64,000 nucleotides of DNA, from NCBI GenBank assembly GCA_013396995.1, contig VWZP01007918.1, forward strand, positions 62,001 to 126,000. The letters run 5' to 3'. Under the pieces are notes generated by a model, which made no database searches, was not told the DNA's origin, and was given only the letters and a program-made list of their open reading frames with translations. The stretch's first letter is position 1, and every line of letters begins with the position of its first letter. The DNA is from Dicaeum eximium (lineage: Eukaryota; Chordata; Aves; Passeriformes; Dicaeidae). The position numbers were made by a program, and so were the translations under genes. Below are positions 27,466-38,550 of the stretch, piece after piece.

Positions 27466-27473
27466 CTCACCTG
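27466..27473 (-). other. STK38L: Proposed splice donor ending the non-coding first exon of STK38L
   Basis: The minus strand reads GGGGACAG|GTGAGCC, a strong donor, with the exon ending at 27,471. Weaker alternatives exist in the same island, such as a GGGTGAGCTGG around 27,557-27,566 and a CCGTGAGGC near 27,700. The 5' end of the exon cannot be placed from sequence alone. Confidence 0.5.
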
Positions 27474-27832
27474 TCCCCGCACCGACACCCCCGGGGCCAC
27501 CTCAGCCTCCAGCCGGCGGCAGGACAAGCCACCCCGGGGCAGCGACACGAGTCCCAGCTCACCCCGGGGGCAGGGGGACGAGTCACCCGAGGGGCAGCGG
27601 GCGAACTGCCCCGCAGCCCAGAGCCACCCCCGACCGTCCCCGCAGCCGAGGCTGAGGCTGCGCTCCCGCAGCCTCCACGGCGATGGCTGCTCCTGCTGCC
27701 TCACGGTGCGGGGGGAGGAAAGAGGGGAGGCAGGGGGAGATTCCCGGTCTCCAGCGGCAGCGTGCCGGGGCCGTTTCCGCGGGCAGCGCCGGGCGGAGGG
27801 TGCCCGGCTCCCCTCAGGACCCGGTTCGCCTC

Positions 27833-27844
27833 NNNNNNNNNNNN
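27833..27844. other. Assembly gap of 12 N inside the CpG island
   Basis: Twelve N bases sit between GC-rich flanks. The real missing length is unknown. GC-rich promoter cores commonly drop out of assemblies, and the missing piece may include the transcription start. Confidence 0.95.
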
Positions 27845-27872
27845 GGCCGCGCCCGCCGGCGCGCGCCGACCG

Positions 27873-27891
27873 CCCCGCCCCGCCCCTCCCC
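27873..27891 (-). promoter_or_regulatory. G-quadruplex motif and stacked GC boxes (minus strand)
   Basis: The minus strand carries four G4 runs separated by single bases (GGGGAGGGGCGGGGCGGGG), which fits a stable quadruplex and also overlapping Sp/KLF sites. This is typical of CpG-island promoters. Confidence 0.7.
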
Positions 27892-27939
27892 TCGCGCCCC
27901 GGCCAGCCCCACGTCCCTCGGCGGCGGAGGCGGCGTCCC

Positions 27940-27957
27940 GGGACGGGGCGGGCGGGG
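27940..27957 (+). promoter_or_regulatory. G-quadruplex motif and GC box (plus strand)
   Basis: GGGACGGGGCGGGCGGGG has four G runs with loops of 2, 1 and 1 bases. It lies about 50 bases from the minus-strand motif, on the opposite strand. Confidence 0.7.
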
Positions 27958-28211
27958 AAGGAGCGCGGCGCTGCCGGTGCTGATCCTGCTCCAGGGGCCA
28001 TCCCTCAGCGTACGGCACAGGAGCGTGCCCAGCGAGAGAGACTCGCCATCCTCTCCGCACTCGGGCACTGCCCAGGACAGAAGTTCTGCCTCCTGCCCAG
28101 GTCGAACCTCCTGGGCTCAGTCCCTGCCCGTTCCTCTGGTGCCATTGCTGGGCCCCGGAGCAGAGCCTGGGCCCTGCTCTGACCCTCCCTGCACACAGGG
28201 ACACCCAGGGC

Positions 28212-28535
28212 TGAGGGCCCCTCTCAGCTGGGGCTCCTCTCGGGGCTGGGCAGCCCCAGCTCCCTCAGCCTTTCCCTGCCACAGATGCTCCAGGCCCTAA
28301 ATCATCTCCGCAGGCTCCGCTGGCCCCGCTGCAGGAGCTCCCTGTCCCTGCTGTCCTGAGGAGCCCAGAGCTGGACACAGCACTCCAGATGGGCCTCACA
28401 GGGCTGGGCAAAGGGGCAGGACCGCCTCCCTCTACCTGCAATCCATGCTCTTCCCACTTCATCCCACCATGCTGTCCCTCCAGCCCAGCATAAACCTTGG
28501 CGCTCAGCAAGCCCTGCCAGTCGGGGCTCACTGAA
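28212..28535 (-). mobile_element. CR1 LINE internal fragment beside the CpG island
   Basis: The plus strand carries the reverse complement of CR1 sequence upstream of the 3' end: gggctgggcagccccagctccctcagcc, ctgcaggagctccctgtcc, agagctggacacagcactccag. The terminal 3' block (tcacagaatgg, gttggaaggg) is absent, so this is an internal piece with both ends lost. It begins about 120 bases from the island edge. The left boundary is blurred by GC-rich sequence. Confidence 0.8.
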
Positions 28536-31500
28536 GGGCTCGTGGCTGTGGCAGGTCTCAGTCAGGAGTTAAACTGGCCTCAGCTATGCAGGAGGCAAAT
28601 CTGGGAGCTCACATTGCAGGAATGACAACGGACGATCTCTGCTTCCATCAATGACATGGAGCATGTGGACGTGAGGGAAAGTTTGTCTTGATGCCATCAT
28701 TTGGGGAGAGTTGCTGATGAGGAGGACTTAACTGACAGACAGATTTGATTTATTTTACCTCATTAGTCTTTATGTAGAGATAAGGAACTTAGGAGTTCTG
28801 TGCACTAAAGCAGATTTCTTGCCCAGAGAGTTTACAATCTCAGAATCTACAGGCAGACCCAGAGAATCCACCATGGACCTCTCTGAGCACTGTGAACCTA
28901 CCTGCTGATTCCAGCTTGTGAAAGCATTAGATTTCGTAGGTTTGAAATAACAGCAGCCTAGAATTAGCATGTTTGAACTTGAATGAGGAGCTTCCTGAAG
29001 GGGCTGACTGTGTCCTTTGGGACATCTGAACTGCGGTCCCACGTTTGAAACCTGAAACAATGAAGGTGTGCACTCACGTTCACCATGTTGGAAGCATGGA
29101 CACATAATCCGGAAACAGAATTAGCAAGAGGGGAAAAGACACTCTATGATAAATAAATTCAAAATAAACTGGTTATGAATCTAGAAAAGTGGTATTTCAC
29201 TAAAGCTCTCTTCCCAGAGCAAAAGTCCTTAAGGGACGGTGGGAATGACAGACATCCCTACCCCCTAGCAGGAACGGGGACTGGTTTTGACTGGAGATTT
29301 CAGGTGTTTGCGAGTTGTAAGCTTTGATTTCAGTACCTTGCTCCTGTCTGCTCCCCAGAGCTGCCACAAGGAAGTCGGGGGAGGCAAGGTCAGTCTGGGA
29401 GAGATGATGAGGCCCAGCTGTGACAATGAAAATGGAATGAATATTCACAACGTGACATTCCAGTTCCTGCCTTGCTGCTGGTGCTCCTCTGGCGGGTCCT
29501 GCCAGCACAGCAGATGGCAAGCACTGAGAGGCTGTTGTGCCAGTGGAAAATTACTGAGTTTTGTTGGTCCTGTGCATGTGTGTGGATGTGTGAGGGGGGA
29601 AGTGGGGCAAACTTCCATTTATTTCATTATTTCCAAGAGAGAAAAGGAAATAAAATGGCTCCCCAAGACTACAAAAATTACTGGCATATAAAGAACCAGC
29701 CTCTTGTTTTAAAGGAATGAGGAATGTCTGTATGCATTTTGAATTTTCTGTATGATTCCATATAACTTTCCTCATAAGTCAGGATTGTAAATTTTTCTAA
29801 ATAAAAGTGGAATTAAAAAGAGAAGCAACATATTAATAAAAGCACTGGCTGTTGCTTAACAGACCTATGGAAAAACTAAGTGTTTCATGTTTCTATTTTT
29901 ATGTGGCCGTAAAAGTATTTATGTTAGCGGACATTCCATTGCAAAACACACATGCTTTATTTTAATTTTCTAATTTTAAGTATATGTTTTTAACAGAGCT
30001 GTACACATAGAAGGTTATCTCACTGCTATAAAAGTCTGATTAATGGGTTCACCACTGTTGCAGCTGAAGTTAGTGGGCTGGTGCCTCATGAATATTGGAG
30101 CTTGTTCATGGTCTTTGAAGGACTGCACACTGAAGTTTGTTTGTTGTTGAAGGAGAGCTGACAGAAATACCTAAGGTTTTAAACCAAACTGTGACACAGT
30201 GTAACCATTACCAACAGCCCACTAAACTTTTATTTCTGTGCATTTCCAGAGTTAGCCCATATTATAGAAATATAAGCACCTATTCACCGTGTGGAAGGGC
30301 AGCAGCTCTTTAAGCTGCCAGGCATAGGAGTTGTTAGACAAACATTTTGAAGCAGAATCTTTGCTCTGAGCATGCAAACTCCTGCAGGCTGTGTGCTGTG
30401 CCAGTCCTGCGAGCTGTGACAAGCAGCCAAGGTCCTGCGCCTTCTGCTCCGGCTGCAGCAGCAGCGGGATCCACCCTGGGGCGCAGCAATTAAAGGCCCA
30501 ACAAAAGCCCAAATACCTCTTGTCAAATTCCACCGAACCTCTGAAGCCTTCAGAAAACTTCGGGGAACTTCTGTGGCAAAGCTAAACAATGTTGTCCTCG
30601 TTATTGTAGTTCAAAAGAGGGAGAGCTTGTGAGAGAAAGGACATTTATGTGAGGGTTTGACATTTCTTTCTTTGCACTCAATTGGTGTAACAAATCCAAA
30701 TTGCTGTATCAGAGTCATGCTGGAGATGTCTCTTGGAAAGATTCAGAGGGGGTTTTAACCATGAAAGTTCCTTCTCAGCATCAGAAATAACCTAGAAATG
30801 TTTCATTCACAAGTAGTTTGCATCTAACTACTTAATCAACATTTAGGAATCAATTCTGACTTTCTTTCTTACTGTTTTTCTAATATAGTCCAGGTGTATT
30901 TCTTAAGAATAAGCCAGAAAAATTCCAGAACACTTAAGATTGGTCAGGAAATAACGCAGAGCTAGGTAAGCATAGTGCAAGCCATTCAGAAGGATTCCCA
31001 CAAATTTTGTACTGCTTTAATATGACCTTTTTAGCTGCTGTTGATACTACTTGTAATCCAAATTTTACTTGTAGCTCCATGATCTGTCTGAATAACAGAC
31101 ATCTATGTTTTTTATATTCAACAGGTAGAAGGCCAGGAAAACAACCAAATGTTTTAATCTGTTTTATGACACTTTAGCATTGTGCTGTCACACAGTTGTG
31201 TATAAGATTTCACACCTGCTGTGTGCAGATTAGATCTTTAGTTGCCTGATTCCAGTGGGGCACAGGAGTGAATCAAATGTTCAGAAAATACTGCAGCATA
31301 GACAAAAATGTAATTTCTTATTAGGTGGAATGCAAACTTCAAAAGAGGCACATATGGTCATATTTCATATGCAGTGTTTCACAGATGAATGAAACAGTTA
31401 AGACCTTGGGTCTTCAAACTCTTGAAGAATGAGACAACTCAGAAATTCATTGGGTTTACTTCTGCAAGACCATTCATAGAACTAACATTTGCTCACCCAG

Positions 31501-34500
31501 GTTGTTTTCTGCCATGCTCCATCTTTAGGAAATCACCATCAATATTTAAAAATGCCTCATGACATCAGAGCATCTGCACTGGTTCAGAGCTGGGCTCTGT
31601 CTCGGTCACATTTCTGTCTTCCTGGTAATCATGGCCTGACATCCAGGGAAAATAAAGAATGGAAAAAATTCACAAAGGATTCCCTTAGAACCTTCTCACC
31701 CTTCTCCTGTCCCAAGCCTGATGTTGTCTGTCTAAGTAATAACTCCAAGGGTTTTGCTCTTCCAAATGCTTGTGCAGTCTACTCTTAGAAGCCTGGAAAC
31801 ATCTTGTATTCCAGCACATGGGACAGCCTGTTGTGTGAAATTCACCTCCTCTGACTTGTCCTGAACCTGGTTCTGAGAGCATCCTGGTGTGGATCCTGAT
31901 TTTGTTACCAGCACAGACCATGAACTGTCAATCCATGTCCATCCTGGCAGTGCTACTCTTTCTTTATATCCTATCTCAGTTTTCTTTATTCCTAGCCTGG
32001 AAGCCATTCCATACTCTCATCAGTCATGTTGCAATGTTGCAATTTCTATTACATTTTTGGAAGGAAAGGAACCAGAATTTCACCATTAAAAGTATGGATA
32101 ATACATGAATTTAACCAGGGGTGCATAATTTTTGCTTTGCCTCTTAATCTAGAGGCAGAACACATCATTTGCTATGTCTCTTAAAAACAGGAAAAAGTTA
32201 AATGATGTCAACAAATAAGTAATATTAGTTCAATTCTAAAAATGAGGTGCCTTTTGAGGGTATTTGAAACAGTCCAGCTCTGTTCCATACAGGCAACCAC
32301 AGACTGTTCTATATCCACACCCTTTCTGAGAAAGTTCTAGTTTATACTTTCCTGAAAGCCCAGATAAGTTTCTTTATATTAATAGTATTTATGTCACAGG
32401 GAAACTATTTCTATTTCCATGTGTATAGTCTAAGGAACAAAGCAACTCATTCAGCTCTACAAAATCAAGGAAATTGGTATAGTCACCTTACAGACTGTCA
32501 ACTCATATCCTGAACATCTTAGCAACTCCCAACAGCCCTTCCAAAACCAGGATTTTGCCAATTTTCAATACCATTGAAATTACTTCTCTCCTATGTAAGT
32601 AGTAGTATTTTTTTAGTATGAATTTCTGGCTTGGCTGTGACTTTTGCAGGCAATTTGGAACCCACAGCATAGTTCTTCCTGGCACAGAGATGCCAGATTC
32701 CTCAGGCAGGAGTTAAGGATGTGACAAATTTGATTCATTTTGGAAGCAATTAAAATATTTATAGCTGAGTTCGCTTAAACAACGTCATCTCTTAAAATAT
32801 TATTCCTGGATTCTCCTTGGAGAAAATCCTTGGTGGACTTGCAAGAGACATATTTAGTACATGATCTTTTTCCATAAACAAAGAAACATGGAAAGTCTGG
32901 AACAAAACAATTAACAAATACAGTAACTAATAATAACTATTTTTAATTAAGGAAGCTCGATATTATTCATCAGTTAACACAGTCAGCATTGTCCTTTCTT
33001 TAAAATTCCAGAGAAAAATGAAGGTGACACTTTTCCCAGTCAATCCCAGGGATACAAAATAATATCCTAAACAAAACCACTTGTGTTTTCCAGACATCTT
33101 ATTCTTAGTTAATGTATTTGATCTGTTCTTACACTGGTTCAGCAGTGACCATATGCCTTTTTCTTAGATTCTCTGCAGATTCTTTGCTAAATCCATTGTT
33201 TTTTCACATTATCCCAAGACATGGGAGATCATAGTGTGTTGCAAGCTTAACCACAGTCTGTCTTCTTACCCAATGTTTGCTTCCTATATGGTGATCAAGT
33301 GCAGCTTTTCTGTCTGACTTAAAGCTCTCAAAAAAAAAAAATAGGGAAAAAAGAAACTGGAACAAGATGTAAACAAAATGATGCAACTCACTGTTACATT
33401 CTGTTCCCTGTTTTTCAACCCTAATGCATCTATTTTAGAGCCTGATACTGAAGTCCCAGGAGCTATCCCAGTGAACACAGCTTCTGGGAAAGCCTAGGGA
33501 AAGGATGTTCTTGCTTGGAAGGGCTGGCTGGCATCGCAGCACGGTGTAGCTGACACAGGAGCACCAAGGACAGCAAAACAGGCACAGGAGGCACAGAGAC
33601 TGACCAACCTGACTGCAACTGGAGCTGCCACGGCTTGTGATGTAACTCAGAACACCACACTTCAGTCACAGGGCACAGTCTGGCTCTGGTCCCACAGAGT
33701 GGGGCTGAAGTGACAAGCTCTCCCTCTTGATTTCTCGTGGATTGATGTTCAGTTGCAGGAGAGTCAAAACCTGTGGTTCCAGAGTCTGTAGCTCAATGTA
33801 TGGAGCCAGTGTGGGAGGTAAGAGGATGGATACAAGGAAATGGGATAAATCTGAGTGGGGCTGTGAAGAAGCACTTCTGGAGCCATGAAAGGTTTGTGCA
33901 AAAAGGGCTGGTGTAAGCTTAGACCATAAGCTTTGTGGTCATGTTCAGGCACTCCATTGCTAACATGAACGATCCAGCTGTACCTCAGAGGAGCTGCATG
34001 GAAGGGAGAAGATTTTGGTGAGGGGAGAGATCAGAGCAATGGTCAGAGATAACCTGAGAAAACCACAGGTCCAAGGGTCAAGGTGTCTCAAGAGCAGGGC
34101 TGCTGTTTCCATGGGGGAAGAAGGAAACACAGAGTAAAGGGATTGCCAGAAAGAACTTGAGAGGTTTTTCTAGCTCTAATTTAAGCTAATCCAAGGTTAG
34201 GGAAGCACTGCAAATCCTTAAGGGCTCAAAAATCTTAAATCAGCTCTCCTCTCCTAAACTTTCACAAAATTCACAGTACCATGAGTCTGGAAAAAAAGGA
34301 GATGATGGTGATGAAATCCCAGGGTTTAGGCAAGTGCTTTGGTTATGTTATATTTTCTGCCCTGTTCCCCCAGTACTCTCCATTTCAATGGAATAATTGA
34401 AAGCCTAAAAAACTCCATCCTAAGTACTCACACAGATATGCAATCCCTGCTCTGCTTCCTTCTTGGTTTACATTTCCAGTCCTTTCACTCACTGTCTTCC

Positions 34501-36997
34501 AGCTCCATTGCCTAGAGCCTTCCCTGTTCCTTAAATCCACTTAGCAGTACCTGACTATTCCTGCTACATTTCCCCAACCACTGACAGCCTGGCACAGGTT
34601 CTCCTCTGTTTGCAGGGGGTGTGAAGCATGTTCTTGTCATGCCTTTCATCACTGGTTCTTCTTACTGGACAGGATAGAGGGTGTTCTCCATGTTGTTTGC
34701 TGTTTGTTAACAGCAGAAATCTGTTCTAGATTTTCTATCCATATCTGATCTTCAGTGACAAAGCTGCAGAAAGGACATTTCTCCAACCTAGACAGCAACC
34801 AGTAAACTTTGGTTCTGCTACACAAAGAGAGAGAGAAAAAACTCGTCACAGAACTAGAGCTGTCAGCTCTTGATGTCTGGGTATTTCTCACACATCAATG
34901 AAATGCAGGAAAAAATCTTCAGAGTGAAAAAAAATTACAGTTCTCAGTTTGCCAGAGGTCAGTTCTGAAATGAGCTGGCTTTGCAAATTGACTTAGCTAC
35001 GTTTAGCACCTAATGTGAAGCAGGAGATTCTAGGCAAAATTTTCAAAACCAAAGCGTAATTCTCATTTGAAATGGGGGTTTAAGAGGCAGCTTTTCTGTA
35101 AATATACAGAAAATTAACCAATTCTTTAGGAGAAGATTAATTGTTTTGCTTGATAAGCTATCAAGAATCGGCTCTCAGTTGACAGAAATATTATGGGATT
35201 GCTGTCCATTTATCTGTCCTGGTTACAAACACATCCACGCACAGTCTGTAATTGAATCTGGCACATGAAGATGTGAGTGTGCTGGCCTAACCCAGCAAAA
35301 TCTCTGGCATTCTGAAGCTTTAATGTCAATAAAGAACAGGTACCCTCTCCCATTCCTCTCAAAAGTGACCCTCTGAAGGTTTCCAGATGAAGCACTAAGT
35401 GCTCTGACAGCTTCCCAACAGCTTTGGCATTCCAGCAAGGGTTTTCAAAGGTTACTAAGGAGATGGGCTGGTCAACCATTGCATCTGTAGGTCAAACCCG
35501 TGTGAAACTGGCACAATCACCCTGTGAAGAGCAACCTGCTAAATGGGATGACATTTTGGAGCCTCACCTGTGTTGCAGGCTGAGTTTGCAGTGATACCAA
35601 CATCTGCCCAATTTAGCCCAGAGATTTGTTCAGACAGCGTTTTGTGCCACTTCATAGTAAAAAGAAAAAAATGTAAACATGCTGTGATTTCCTTTTTGCT
35701 CCTTTTCTTTGTGAAACTTACTTTTGTTGCCGTCCTTTTTCACTACCAAGGTAATTGCAAGCATAAATTCCATAAGTAGCCTTTTCACTTTTAATACACC
35801 ACAACTGCACCCTGGAATATAATGATCTAAGCAGAGTCTCCATCTGCAGAAGAGAAGAAAGTGATTTCAAGCTAACAAAATAGCTACAAACTTAATGCAG
35901 CCTCACACTTGTTTAGACTACTAATGAGGGAGAGCAGAGAAAGGAAAACAACTCTGTTCCATTCCACTTATTTCGTGGGCTTGGATCTTTAAATGAAAAT
36001 AATCCAATTAATTGTCACAGCATGAAGAAAATAGTTGAGTCTGATAAAAACGAGGCAGAACCTTAAAGAAAAAAAATGTATGTTTAAGGCCTTAAGACAA
36101 CAAAAGATCTGGTTCCCATGGACTGATTCCAGAGCCTTCTGTGCATTGTCCCTGAGTGGGTCCAATGTCACAGAGAGGCAGAGCAGTCAGCTCGGGCTCA
36201 TTACACAGGACCAGTTGGACCAGTTGTGTAATGCTGGATCTCTCTCACTGTCCTGTGGATGGAATTCTTCTGAAGCCATCAGGAGCACAGAGCTCTGCAC
36301 CAATGGAAGCAGAACAAGTAATTAAGCCTGCAGTGCTCAAGCCTGCTGCGGAGAAAGGCCACAGGGGGCCCAGGGAAGAAAAGCTTTTTAAAACCGCATC
36401 AAACATCAAATCCCCAGAACTCTGTTCTTGCCCTCCCAGTTACCAGTCAAGGATCTGCCACGTTTTTCAGGAATTACTGAGATTCAGAGGCATGGGCAGG
36501 AAGCTGCCAGCGGGGTGTCAGTGGAGCTGGAGCTGCCAAAGCCGTTTCTCAGGCTCTCCAAAGGAACAGAATGTTAATCAATGCACTCATTTTTCTCCTT
36601 CCACTGTAATTAGCCATGCATGACCACAGCTTGACCACCTGAGCTAACTCAAAACTGTGGAAAAAAATCAGTGTACTCAGAAGGATTACTGACCAAAGAG
36701 AGTAGCTATGGAAGGGCAAGAAGCAGTCAAATATCTGGCCTGATTTGGTAAGGGTCAAAGCAAACAGTGAGATGATAGGGAGTGCATACAAAAAGGTGTA
36801 AGCATGGACAAAAACTCTCTTAAGCTTCTATGGTTTAACTAGTCTCCTGTCTCCCTGGGACAGCAGCATTCCTTAGTAAAAAACATAGCTCCAAGCCTAT
36901 TTCCAAAGAGAGTGCATATATTAGAGTTCTTTCACTAGCTGGAAATTTTTAATCAGCTGAACCAACTAGGAAACCCTTCTCTTTAATGAGGCTCCTG
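28536..36997. other. Intergenic sequence, no gene recognised
   Basis: The sequence is mixed in composition with no convincing exon. Open frames up to 134 codons (29,287-29,691) show no family features I know. The stretch 30,400-30,600 stands out as non-repetitive and moderately GC-rich, with scattered CpGs and an ATTAAAGG homeobox-like core. The inverted repeat at 36,199-36,233 is listed separately. Confidence 0.5.
36199..36233. repeat. Inverted repeat with 9-bp perfect arms and 17-base loop
   Basis: Arms CATTACACA (36,199-36,207) and TGTGTAATG (36,225-36,233) are exact reverse complements. The loop contains ccagttgga then ccagttg, a partial direct repeat. It could form a hairpin in DNA or RNA; no function is implied by the sequence alone. 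Confidence 0.65.
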
Positions 36998-37163
36998 TCC
37001 TCCTCCCAGAGCAGCTGTGGCTGCCCCATCCCTGAGTGTCCAAGGTTAGACTGGACAGGGCTCTGAGCAACCTGGGATAGTGGAAGGTGACTCGGCCCAT
37101 GGCAGGGGGTTGGAATGAGAAGGTTTTTAAGGTCCCTTCCAACCCAAACCATTCTGTGATTCT
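36998..37163 (+). mobile_element. CR1 LINE 3' fragment, plus orientation
   Basis: Reads in the sense direction of CR1: cccagagcagctgtggctgcccc, gagcaacctgggatagtggaaggtga, ccatggcagggggttggaat, ending ggtcccttccaacccaaaccattctgtgattct. It retains the exact 3' terminus, is short (about 165 bases), and its younger look matches the copies at 21.9 and 48.8 kb. Confidence 0.95.
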
Positions 37164-37596
37164 TTTCCATACAGATGTGGGGGACTGACCCACTGAGCAC
37201 TATAAAATCACAACTGAAACCTTTATTTCTGCCTTAACTATTGGCTACTAAGAAAACATTATGGCAGTGAATATGGAGAGAAAAAATGTGTTGAAAGCAA
37301 ACAGCAACCAAATTCTTCGAGAAATTTCTCATTGTAAGAAAATATTTCAGAGGTAAACAACTGGTCAAGTAGTTGAAGGGGAAAAAGAATATCTTAACTC
37401 ACTTTTCATAAACATTTGTTGCAATAAATAAGATCTGGAAGTGTACACCAACAAGATAATAACATGAAAAATGGCAGAAATACCACCACACCACATTTAC
37501 CTCCTAGCATAAATGGAATTACTCTCTAAATTCCCTTCTAGATCTGTCTGTGCCTGTGAACCTAGAGCACAGCAGCACTGGCTGGCAGGGACTCTG

Positions 37597-37773
37597 CAAA
37601 TCATTATGTCCAAACACCCACTTCAACTGAGGCTGCCACCAACTCTACAATGGGTTGTCTTGTCTAGCAAAGTCCTGAAAACCTCCCAGGACATCTCCTG
37701 CAGTGTTTTTCTATCCTCCCATCAAAAACATATCCTAATGTCCAGTCTGGACTACCCAGAACAGTTTGTGGCC
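37597..37773 (-). mobile_element. Old, diverged CR1-like fragment
   Basis: The plus strand follows the order of an antisense older CR1 subfamily: atcattatgtccaaacaccc, aatgggttgtcttgtctagcaaagtcctgaaaacctccc, gcagtgtttttctatcctcccatc, and agaacagtttgtggcc. Matches are patchy, so this is a relic of moderate certainty. Confidence 0.5.
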
Positions 37774-38530
37774 TCAACATCTTCATATACCATCTTAGAG
37801 TGCTGAGAATTTGGCTCTTCTTTAGCTTGACATTTTTGTAGCTCCTCTCCAAGCAGTTTTGTTTTCTTTTTAATTCATCATTTTAAAATGATTATGCTAC
37901 TTTACAGGATGCCAAAACTGCTATGTGATCCTCTTTGTAACTGGCAGTGGGGAATGGATCTCTACACAAGGAGTATTTGCTTATCCTGTGGCTGTTTGCA
38001 GGAGGAGCACACCTGGTGAGGTCAGAGGACATCAGACAGAGAGAGGAGAGTAGAATAAGGAGATGCAGAGATATTTGTTTTTCTTTAGGATGAAATGCTT
38101 TCTTTTCATTCTGAGGCATTTGTATTCTATATTACAAACCTATTAATCAACTGGTAAACATTTAAACTTCATAGCTGGGACTGTGAGTTGCTTCTGCAGC
38201 TGATAATCTTCAATCAGCAGTGGCCATCAAGAGGTGTTGCTTCTTTACTATTCCCTGAAAGGGGCATTGGCTGTAATCTCTAACAGCCCTGAGTATATCT
38301 GAAAACTCACTTTTCTACACAAATGCCTATGGATACTGTAAGAACCACACTGCTTTCAGCTTCTGTGATTCCCTGGAAGCTTTCTGGAGAGCTCTAGGAC
38401 TTGTGCAATGTATTCATGTTAAATGGTTTCAACCATCTGGCTGAGAGATCTTTTTTCCCCTAGAAGTTATACTGGAGCCTGAGTTTAGACCTCTTGATGG
38501 CACACTGAATGTTGCATTGATTTATTCAGG

Positions 38531-38550
38531 CCTTTTATTGCCTTTTATTG
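38531..38550. repeat. Two-copy tandem repeat of ccttttattg
   Basis: Two exact adjacent 10-base units. Confidence 0.85.

Larger units (their letters stand above)
851..27470 (-). other. STK38L: STK38L intron 1 (inferred, about 26.6 kb)
   Basis: The acceptor at 851 is firm; the other end rests on the consensus donor at 27,470 inside the CpG island, so the full extent is inferred. The interval holds four CR1 fragments (1,847-2,168; 6,149-6,733; 15,183-15,363; 21,891-22,287), all in the transcriptional sense of the gene, several poly-A and purine tracts, and moderately A+T-rich unique sequence. Apart from these I recognise no coding exon. The stretches 2,169-6,148, 6,734-15,182, 15,364-21,890 and 22,288-26,900 show no gene. 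Within them, 14,040-14,175 and 17,480-17,790 look most like non-repetitive, motif-rich sequence. Alternative untranslated first exons could be hidden here and would not be visible by eye. Confidence 0.65.
27220..28090. promoter_or_regulatory. STK38L: CpG island, probable STK38L promoter
   Basis: This is the only strongly G+C-rich, CpG-dense stretch in the window, with the core at about 27,400-28,000. Both flanks return quickly to low CpG content. It contains tandem GC boxes (gccccgccccgcccc at 27,872-27,886 and ggggcgggc from 27,945), suited to Sp/KLF factors, and no obvious TATA box. It lies upstream of the STK38L coding exon in the right orientation and contains a consensus minus-strand splice donor at 27,471. 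Open frames through the island on both strands arise from its stop-poor composition. Islands are often bidirectional, so a divergent plus-strand transcript is possible. Assignment to STK38L is inference from position. Confidence 0.75.

Noticed and set aside
27278..28300. Long open frames on both strands through the CpG island (up to 219 codons)
   Set aside because: They cross the N gap, overlap each other in several frames, and are arginine-, proline- and glycine-rich as expected from stop-poor GC-rich DNA.
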